Assembly: GCA_005881495.1 (NCBI GenBank) | Contig: VBHI01000333.1 | Location: 1 to 18,311, forward strand | Direction: 5' to 3' | DNA: 18,311 bases | Source of the DNA: Chloroflexota bacterium | GTDB taxonomy: Bacteria > Chloroflexota > Ktedonobacteria > Ktedonobacterales > Ktedonobacteraceae | Shown: piece by piece, positions 12,368 to 18,311 of the stretch | Layout: every line of letters begins with the position of its first letter | Position numbering within the stretch: the first letter of the stretch is position 1 | Notes under the pieces: generated by a model | Database searches by the model: none | What the model was told of the DNA's origin: nothing | What the model saw: only the letters and a program-made list of their open reading frames with translations | Program-made: the position numbers and the translations under genes

Positions 12368-13957
12368 TTAGGAAACGGGGAGTGGTTCTTCACGCGGTTC
12401 TGCTGCCCCTGCCTCACCGGCTTTGCGTCTGCGTGCAAGCGCAACCCCGATGAGCCCGACCAACCCCGCTATACTGAGCCAGGCGAACAGGTCGCCGATC
12501 GTGGCATAGATCGTGTGCACGCCCTGCATGGGGACGTAGGCCACCATGACCTGGGGATCGGTGGTAAAGTAGTCCGAGGCCGAGAGCACCTTTCCTTCGT
12601 AATCCACCGTCATTGCAAGCCCATTGCCCGTTTGGCGCACCAGGGAGTAACCGTTCTCAATCGCGCGAAACGTCGCCACCTGGGTATGGTACGGGTCAAT
12701 CTCTCGCCAGTCACTGGAGGGCACGAGCATGATAGCGGCTCCCGCCTGCCCGGCCTGGCGAAGGGTGCCGGGGAAGTCGGCATCGAAACAAATCACGTTG
12801 GACAGCCGCCCATAGGGTGTCTGGACGGTGGGCACCTGGCCATCTCCAGGGTTCCACGGCTCCCCAGGAACCGGGTGGGCCTTCTGGTAGCGCCAGACGA
12901 CGCTGCCGGTCGGGTCGATCAGGATGCTCTCGTCGGTAAAGAAAGACGACTGCACCGGATGCGAGAGCAGCTCGCAGAGGCCCAGATCCAGGTAGGTGCC
13001 CGTCGTGCGGGCCAGGGCCCTGGCCCGCGTCAGCAGGGCGGCCTCGTCTTCTTGTAATAAGGTGGTGCCCCCCCCAATGCATTCAGGCCAAAGGATGATC
13101 TTCGCCCCGGCACGGGCCTCTTGCAGGCTCAGCGCGAGCAACTCATCGAAGACCGGGGCATACGCCTGGCGGACGAGCTGGCGAGCAACCTGCGTCCCCT
13201 CCCCTGACATCAGCGCATCGATATTCTGGGAATCTTGCTTGTTAGCCGCTGCGATCAGCGCTTGGGAAGGGGTGATCCCGGCGACCCGCACCGTACTGCC
13301 TTGCGCGGGGAAGAGGGCCAGGCGCGCGCCCCCAAACAGCAGCACCAGGGCGAGGAGACTGGCGTAGAGCACGGCACCGCCGCGCACCCGGGGCCAGGCA
13401 AAGCCACGCTCCCAGGCCCAGTTGACCAGTGAGGCGAGCCAGCTCATCACAAAGACGATGCCCCACAGACCGGTCACCGACACCAGTTGGAGCAGGGGCA
13501 AGTTGCCAAACTGGGTGTAGGCGGGGTTCGCCGTGGTTCCATAGGGGTTGAGCAACCCACTCAGGTACCAGATCGTGGTCATGGCAGATGGAAAGACCAG
13601 GGTGGCAAGCAACCCCTGCAGTCGGGGGGCAAGCACGCGGTCGATCAGGTAGGGCAGGGTGAAGATGACGCCAAAGCCGAAGACAATAGGCACGTACAAG
13701 AGGATCGGAGCAGGAACGACCCCTGGCAGTTCAACTTCCCACACCAGCACGAGAGCCAGGAGCACCAGCAGGATGCCTCGCAACAGGGGCTGTGTGCGGA
13801 CGAAACGGAGCAAGAAAATGGGGTACAGCCAGGCAGCCAGGGGGATCGTCCACCTGATGGTGCCGAAGGCGAAGAGCAGGATGCCAAGCGCGAGCCAGAG
13901 GTAGGAAAGCCGATCTCGCTGGCTGTTGACCACTGTCGTATGTTTCTGGTTTGTCAT
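12368..13957 (-). CDS. lnt: Lnt-like carbon-nitrogen hydrolase (apolipoprotein N-acyltransferase type)
   Basis: With the ATG at 13957 the product is 529 residues. An N-terminal membrane half with about six or seven helices (to residue about 215) is followed by a nitrilase-fold domain (about 223-478) and one C-terminal helix (489-508), the architecture of apolipoprotein N-acyltransferase. The Glu-Lys-Cys triad is present: Glu292 (LWPEC), Lys359 (YQKAHPVPGEP) and Cys390 (VICFDADFP). In that family the enzyme adds a third acyl chain to lipoproteins at the outer face of the membrane. The N-terminal half is divergent and CFDADFP departs from the CYE form of the Escherichia coli enzyme, so another acyl or amide substrate is possible. 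AGGAGAAAGG precedes the ATG; an upstream TTG at 13981 is less likely. Confidence 0.85.
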   Translation of the reverse strand: MTNQKHTTVVNSQRDRLSYLWLALGILLFAFGTIRWTIPLAAWLYPIFLLRFVRTQPLLRGILLVLLALVLVWEVELPGVVPAPILLYVPIVFGFGVIFTLPYLIDRVLAPRLQGLLATLVFPSAMTTIWYLSGLLNPYGTTANPAYTQFGNLPLLQLVSVTGLWGIVFVMSWLASLVNWAWERGFAWPRVRGGAVLYASLLALVLLFGGARLALFPAQGSTVRVAGITPSQALIAAANKQDSQNIDALMSGEGTQVARQLVRQAYAPVFDELLALSLQEARAGAKIILWPECIGGGTTLLQEDEAALLTRARALARTTGTYLDLGLCELLSHPVQSSFFTDESILIDPTGSVVWRYQKAHPVPGEPWNPGDGQVPTVQTPYGRLSNVICFDADFPGTLRQAGQAGAAIMLVPSSDWREIDPYHTQVATFRAIENGYSLVRQTGNGLAMTVDYEGKVLSASDYFTTDPQVMVAYVPMQGVHTIYATIGDLFAWLSIAGLVGLIGVALARRRKAGEAGAAEPREEPLPVS

Positions 13958-13999
13958 AAAACCTTTCTCCTGTGTCTGCAAGTAACACCTTGCACGGTG

Positions 14000-14024
14000 G
14001 CCTCTCTCCTAGAAGGAGAGGGGT
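14000..14024. repeat. 11-bp hairpin upstream of the Lnt-like gene
   Basis: Arms 14000-14010 and 14014-14024 pair over about 11 bp with two G-T wobbles around the loop AGA. It lies between the alpha/beta hydrolase stop and the Lnt-like start (same strand) and could separate the two transcripts. No T-run follows on the minus strand. Confidence 0.5.
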
Positions 14025-14078
14025 TTGTTGAACGATACGAGTAATAGCAATAAGTGGGGGCGAATCGCCTGATTGGTG

Positions 14079-14129
14079 CAGGGCCGTGGCACAGAGGCTT
14101 CTTTTCTTCCCGACTGTGCCACAGCCCTG
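14079..14129 (-). terminator. 16-bp stem-loop after the alpha/beta hydrolase gene
   Basis: Arms 14079-14094 and 14114-14129 pair over 16 positions with one C/A mismatch (CAGGGC plus GTGGCACAG and the complements) around a 19-nt loop. It begins 29 bp past the hydrolase stop, the position of a terminator or 3'-end stabiliser. There is no U-tract, so the terminator reading is uncertain. Confidence 0.5.
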
Positions 14130-14158
14130 GCTACCGAATGGACGCGTTGCTCCGTGTG

Positions 14159-15229
14159 CTACACCTTTCCGGTGAGCACCTGTTTGATCGCCGCAATGAC
14201 AAGATCAGGTTGCTCAAGCTGGATGAAGTGCCCACTGCGGGTAGCAATGATGTAGCGGCTGTGAGAGGAGAGACCCGCTAAATTCCTCTGGAGAGCTTGC
14301 CAGTCCCGCTCTCCCTGCGGACCAAGGTAAGGAAGTCCATGCGTCAATACTACCAGGGGAAGGTGCCCCAAGGAAGGTCGAGCGGCACGGACCTGGGCGG
14401 AACTCTCGTCCCACGCCGCGTACTCGGCAGAGGCGGTCTGACAAAACCGCGTTTGATTGAATTGCGCTTTGGCCGCTGGCTGCGCCGTGGGTGGATACTC
14501 GGCTACGCTTGGCAGCAGGGCGAACCCGAGTACGCGCACGATCCCAAATGGGGCGAGTGCTTGACAGATGGGGGGGATAGGGCCAACATGCAGCTCAGGA
14601 TAGCGGAACTGGTCTGCATGCACGGACTCGACGAGCACGAGGCCTGCCACCTGCTGTGGGTACGTAGAGGCGTACAGCTGCATGATCAGCCCCCCATAGG
14701 AGTGCCCCACCAGGACATAGGGACCCGCGACGCCAGCCCTGGCCAGCAGCGTGTGCAATTCCCTGACCATGTGCCCAGCCGTGCGTGGCAGGGGACCATT
14801 GTCGCTCCACCCATAGCCCGCACGGTCGTAGGAGCACACGCGCGTGAAGGAGGCTACCCCCGGTTGGACCTTGCTCCAGACCAGAGACGTATTGCCATAT
14901 CCCGCCTCCAGGATCACCGTCGGGCTTCCCAGACGGGCCGTCCCGGTACAAGAGAGGTGCAAGCGGTAGCCTCCCATATCGATGAGTTTGCCAGGGGCAG
15001 GGTAGCTGGAGGCATCCTGCGCGCTGGCGATGCTTTGATAGAGGAACCCTGTCAAGGCCAGGAGCGCGAGGAGGAGGGCGGACACGAGCAGGATGCGCCG
15101 GGTGCGCCGCAGCGTCTTGCTCCTCTTGGGAGGGGTGTGATCAGGTGCTTCGCCGCTAGGGGTACGCGAAGCTTGAAGCCCCAATCGCTGCGTCTGTTTG
15201 CGTTGTGAATCGTTTGAGTAGGTTGCCAT
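14159..15229 (-). CDS. Membrane-anchored alpha/beta hydrolase
   Basis: The 356-residue protein has a basic cytoplasmic leader (KRSKTLRRTRR, 35-45), one membrane segment (46-65) and an extracytoplasmic alpha/beta hydrolase domain (about 82-354). The nucleophile elbow is GHSYGG with Ser177, the catalytic His is His334 (RSGHFIQLEQP), and the acid is probably Asp206 after the sixth strand, since no Asp or Glu follows the VVLTHG strand as in the usual order. DRAGYGWS (135-142) is typical of this hydrolase group. The substrate (ester, lactone, peptide or haloalkane) cannot be told. The ATG at 15229 has AAGGAAA a few bases upstream. It stands alone between non-coding regions; the next gene on the strand is the large regulator, 322 bp upstream. 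Confidence 0.9.
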   Translation of the reverse strand: MATYSNDSQRKQTQRLGLQASRTPSGEAPDHTPPKRSKTLRRTRRILLVSALLLALLALTGFLYQSIASAQDASSYPAPGKLIDMGGYRLHLSCTGTARLGSPTVILEAGYGNTSLVWSKVQPGVASFTRVCSYDRAGYGWSDNGPLPRTAGHMVRELHTLLARAGVAGPYVLVGHSYGGLIMQLYASTYPQQVAGLVLVESVHADQFRYPELHVGPIPPICQALAPFGIVRVLGFALLPSVAEYPPTAQPAAKAQFNQTRFCQTASAEYAAWDESSAQVRAARPSLGHLPLVVLTHGLPYLGPQGERDWQALQRNLAGLSSHSRYIIATRSGHFIQLEQPDLVIAAIKQVLTGKV

Positions 15230-15551
15230 CTATTTCCTTCTTTCTGCCATCTTGTGGCAATGTACTTTCGAATATGTTGACAGTTCAGGTTGTGCTTCCG
15301 TCTGCATCTGCGGGTTCATGGGCTTGTCCTTTCTTTTTGATCCGGTATGACTGTTTGAACCTCTACCCACAGTCTAGCCTGGTTTGTGTGAAAACACATC
15401 GTTACCACATGCTATTTGCCTAACTATTTGTGAGGGCGTGAAAGCAGCGTTTGAAAGGAGCTTCTAGTTAACGATAACTATATGCTTCATCAGGAGTGAG
15501 AGCGGGTGGGTGGTGCGTACAGGATGGATGCACTTCCATGCGAAGCAATGA
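15230..15551. other. Intergenic region, no gene seen
   Basis: This gap separates the regulator stop from the hydrolase start on the same strand. I see no gene; the longest open frame (15205-15423, plus) has no ribosome site or family features. A small stem TGCCA-TCTTG-TGGCA (15245-15259) sits in the hydrolase leader, and a semi-palindrome AGTTAACGATAACT lies near 15466-15479. No convincing promoter was found for the hydrolase. Confidence 0.5.
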
Positions 15552-18311
15552 TCACATGAGGTGGTGTTTGGTGGCAAATTGCATTACTGCAATGCGCGAA
15601 CTTACTTCCAGCTTACTATAGATCGAACGCATATGGGCATTGACGGTGTAGGGGCTAATAATGAGCTGTGCGGCGATCTGCGCGTTGGAGAGTCCCTGCG
15701 CGACCAGGCGCAGTACTTCAACTTCACGCAGAGTGAGACCTGCAGGATAGGTGGATGCTGGGGTTACTGGGGGAATCGCTGGCGTCACCGGGGATAGTTC
15801 TCGCGGGATGGCTTGCGGTTCTCGCGCCGCGAGGACTTGTTCTGGCGTCATGGCTTGTCCCTCGGCCCATACCGCAGCAAAGTCCTCCTCACCCAACCCT
15901 GTGCGTGCGGTAGCGACAGATTGCTCATACCACATCTGCGTAGCGGATGGCCTGGGGACGGCGATGCTTTCGCGCAACGTCTCCACTGTTCCCAACAGCC
16001 GTACTCCCCAGGTGAGTTGTCCCTGTGCCACCGCCACCGCTGCCAAAATCTCCAGACAAAGGGCCATCATCGACTGATGGCCTATCTTTCTGGAGAGCGC
16101 CAGGCTCTCCTCAAGCAGGGCTTGTGCCGTCTCATAGTCGCCTTGAGTAAAAGCGAGGAAGCCCAGACCCAGAATCCCCTGAGCAATCTCTCGCTGCTTC
16201 CCCATCTTCCTCGAAAGCGCTACGCTCTCCTCGAGCAGGGAGTGTGCTCTGATGTACTCGCCCTGGAAAAGAGCCACTACTCCCAATAAGAGTTCCCCGG
16301 CGGCCTCGGTCCCTTTGTCGCCTACCTCTCTGGAGAGTGCTAAACACTCTTCGAGCATGGCATGTGCTTTCTCAAGCTCTCCTGCGGACCATATGAGCAT
16401 CCAGGCCCAGGTCAGCAGGACGTTGGCGATGCGCGTCTTGTCCCCCACCTTTCTGTTGAGAGCCAGGCTCTCCTCGAGGAGGGAGCGTGATCTGCTGTAC
16501 TCGCCCTGTTCCAAAGCTAAAGCGGCCAATCTCTCAAGCGAGGTTGCTATGCCCCATGAATCATCTACCTCTCTGAAGTGTGTCAGGGCTTCCTCTAGTT
16601 GCGCGCGTGAACGCAGCAGGCTTCCTGTCCAAAACGTGATCTCCCCCAGCCACAGGAGGGAAAGCGCAGTGCCTTGTGTGTCTCCTAATTGGCGGGAGAG
16701 TGCCAGGCTCTCCTCACACAACGCCAAGGCGTGCTCATGGTCCCCCTGCACGCCCATGAGCACGCCAGCTCCATTGAGCGCCTTCGCCCGTATTGCTGCT
16801 GCAACGCCTTCACTTGCTGCCAGGGCCTGCGAAAGCTCGCTGCGCCCTTCAGTCCAATGACTACATATCACCCAAAAGGATGCCAGCGCTCCGCTCAAGC
16901 GCAGGGCCATCTCTCGCTCTTTGTGGTCAAGCAACCAGCGCAAGGCTGCCCGCAGGTTATCATGCTCTGACTCCAATCGTGCCAGCCACACTGCTTGTTG
17001 TTCGCTCCTGAGGTGTGGTTCGGCCTTCTCCGCGAGGTACAGGTAGTAGGCAGCATGAGCATACCGTGTTTGCTCCAATTCGCCACTAGCTGCCAGGCAC
17101 TCTACCCCATACTCTCGGATCGTCTCCAGCAGCATCAGGCGCGGCTCATTGTTTCTATGCTCGATCTGCATGAGCAGGCTTTTGTCCAGCAGGGATGCCA
17201 CCCCATCCAAGAAAGTCGACGACATGTCCCCAGGCGTCCCGCACACCGCTTCAGCCGCTTCAAGTGTGCAGCCCCCCACGAACACCGAGAGGCGGCGGAA
17301 GAGCTGTTGTTCGCGAGCCGAGAGTAAGTCGTAGCTCCACGCAAGCGTGTTGCGCAGGGTTTGCTGCCGGGCGGGCGCATCCTGCCTGCCACCGGTCAGT
17401 ACCTGAAGCCGATGCGTGAGCCGTGCCAGCAGCGCCAGCGGGGGGAGCAGTTTGATACGGGCGGCAGCCAGTTCAATCGCCAGTGGCAATCCATCCAGCC
17501 GAGTGCAGATCGCCGCGATGGTCGAGGCGTTCTCCTCGGTCAGGTCGAAATCGGGCTTGAGCGCCTGTGCCCGCTGCACAAAGAGCGCGACCGCCGCGTA
17601 GTGCGAGAGGTTTTCGACGTCGGAGAGATGCTTTGGGTCCGGCAACGCTAGCGGGGGAACGGGAAATTCGTGTTCACCATGCACGCGCAGCAAGGCGCGG
17701 CTGGAGACCAGCACCTTCAACTGGGGGCAGTCCGAGAGCAGTTCGACGAGCAGCGGCGCTCCTGCCACGATCTGTTCGAAATTATCGAGCACGAGCAGCA
17801 GGCGCTTCTCTCTCAAGAAGGCGCGAACGCGCTCAAAGAGCGATCCGTCTCCGGCTTCTTTCAATCCCAGCGCCTGGGCGATGGTCGGCACCACCAGGTC
17901 AGGATCGCTAATCGGGGCCAGCGCGACAAAGCAGATGCCATCAACAAAGGCATGCAGCAGGTCGGTCGCAACCGCGAGCGCGAGGCGCGTTTTGCCAACC
18001 CCTCCTGGGCCGGTCATAGTCAGCAATCGTACCTCTCTACGCAGCATGCGTGTGCCCGCCGCCTTCACTTCCCCTTCGCGACCGACCAGCGGGGTCAGAT
18101 TCAAGGGAGGCGTGTTCAGGAAAGGCGAGGCGCGTCCAGATGCAGGAGGCTCCTTCGGAGTCGCTACCGGCAGAGCCGCGAGAGGATCAGTTGTCGGCAC
18201 AAAGAACGTTTTCGAAGGCGAAGCCGCGTTGTTCGCTTCTTCCAGGGCTGTGGCGAAGGCTCGTACATCCTCAAAGCGGAGCTGGGGGTCTTTCGCTAAC
18301 GCTCTCACTAC
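15552..18311 (-). CDS. Ser/Thr kinase / NB-ARC / TPR / LuxR regulator, N-terminus cut off
   Basis: The frame enters from the right edge and runs 919 codons to the stop at 15552, so the N-terminus is missing. Numbering from the GTG at 18308, residues 1-25 (RALAKDPQLRFEDVRAF) match the end of a Hanks-type Ser/Thr kinase domain, implying a kinase upstream. After a Pro-rich linker comes an NB-ARC/AAA-type NTPase with Walker A GPGGVGKT (100-107), Walker B LLLVLDNFE (170-178) and a sensor SSR (202-204). About six tetratricopeptide repeats follow, with recurring LLEESLALSRKxG cores. Residues about 857-918 are a LuxR/GerE helix-turn-helix (LTLREVEVLRLVAQGLSNAQIA). This should be an ATP-dependent, ligand-sensing transcription factor of the large LAL/STAND type. 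The kinase fusion is common in filamentous Chloroflexota and actinobacteria. Its targets are unknown. Confidence 0.92.
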   Translation of the reverse strand, partial: VVRALAKDPQLRFEDVRAFATALEEANNAASPSKTFFVPTTDPLAALPVATPKEPPASGRASPFLNTPPLNLTPLVGREGEVKAAGTRMLRREVRLLTMTGPGGVGKTRLALAVATDLLHAFVDGICFVALAPISDPDLVVPTIAQALGLKEAGDGSLFERVRAFLREKRLLLVLDNFEQIVAGAPLLVELLSDCPQLKVLVSSRALLRVHGEHEFPVPPLALPDPKHLSDVENLSHYAAVALFVQRAQALKPDFDLTEENASTIAAICTRLDGLPLAIELAAARIKLLPPLALLARLTHRLQVLTGGRQDAPARQQTLRNTLAWSYDLLSAREQQLFRRLSVFVGGCTLEAAEAVCGTPGDMSSTFLDGVASLLDKSLLMQIEHRNNEPRLMLLETIREYGVECLAASGELEQTRYAHAAYYLYLAEKAEPHLRSEQQAVWLARLESEHDNLRAALRWLLDHKEREMALRLSGALASFWVICSHWTEGRSELSQALAASEGVAAAIRAKALNGAGVLMGVQGDHEHALALCEESLALSRQLGDTQGTALSLLWLGEITFWTGSLLRSRAQLEEALTHFREVDDSWGIATSLERLAALALEQGEYSRSRSLLEESLALNRKVGDKTRIANVLLTWAWMLIWSAGELEKAHAMLEECLALSREVGDKGTEAAGELLLGVVALFQGEYIRAHSLLEESVALSRKMGKQREIAQGILGLGFLAFTQGDYETAQALLEESLALSRKIGHQSMMALCLEILAAVAVAQGQLTWGVRLLGTVETLRESIAVPRPSATQMWYEQSVATARTGLGEEDFAAVWAEGQAMTPEQVLAAREPQAIPRELSPVTPAIPPVTPASTYPAGLTLREVEVLRLVAQGLSNAQIAAQLIISPYTVNAHMRSIYSKLEVSSRIAVMQFATKHHLM

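Noticed and set aside
12293..13057. Large plus-strand frames opposite the Lnt-like gene
   Set aside because: Shadow frames of a well-supported minus-strand gene with an intact Glu-Lys-Cys triad.
14297..15208. 303-codon plus-strand frame opposite the alpha/beta hydrolase
   Set aside because: Arg/Gly-rich shadow frame; the minus strand encodes the GHSYGG hydrolase.

Overview
The window looks like a piece of a Chloroflexota chromosome, most likely class Ktedonobacteria. This is an inference from the predicted proteins: a Ser/Thr-kinase / NB-ARC / TPR / LuxR giant regulator at the right edge, Ser/Thr-rich membrane-anchored proteins, a PDZ-less HtrA protease, frequent GTG/ATG starts with GGAGG-type ribosome sites, moderately GC-rich genes, and AT-richer intergenic DNA full of short hairpin repeats. 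No phage, transposase, tRNA, rRNA or CRISPR array was seen.

Layout. 1-461 (-): N-terminal part of an uncharacterised membrane protein running off the left edge. 462-753: a perfect 24-bp hairpin followed by a 41-bp tandem repeat array that runs into the 3' end of the superoxide dismutase gene (754-1374, -). 1375-1978: non-coding repeats, a promoter and 17-bp direct repeats in front of a split chromate transporter pair (1979-3108, +, 4-bp overlap). 3139-6246 (-): a probable operon reading PDZ-less HtrA protease, Ser/Thr-tailed membrane protein, ApbE flavin transferase, ferric-reductase-like haem b membrane protein. Divergently, 6613-8866 (+): sensor histidine kinase (no response regulator beside it) and a YceI-family lipocalin-like protein. 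8945-10114 (-): citrate synthase, divergent from a DHA2 drug exporter (10404-12047, +). 12048-12367: hairpin repeats and a large dyad between convergent genes. 12368-13957 (-): Lnt-like carbon-nitrogen hydrolase. 14159-15229 (-): membrane-anchored alpha/beta hydrolase. 15552-18311 (-): the kinase/NB-ARC/TPR/LuxR regulator, cut by the right edge.

How the genes may work together. The 3139-8866 block reads as an envelope redox and stress module: a sensor kinase, an HtrA protease, a flavin transferase, a haem b membrane protein and a YceI quinone/isoprenoid-type binding protein, arranged around one dyad-rich divergent promoter region. The usual flavin acceptor (an FMN-binding domain protein) of ApbE/ferric-reductase operons is absent. 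Its place is taken by a short membrane-anchored Ser/Thr-tailed protein whose gene overlaps apbE by 68 bp out of frame. Superoxide dismutase and chromate export nearby fit an oxidative/toxic-oxyanion theme, but no direct link is visible.

The most unusual sequence-level signals are: the tandem array that appears to have grown from the 3' end of the sod gene; a dispersed hairpin element present in two sequence versions with compensated stem changes (1467-1592 and 12088-12222); the sod-side 24-bp perfect hairpin; and a citrate synthase with Glu where the catalytic Asp is expected.
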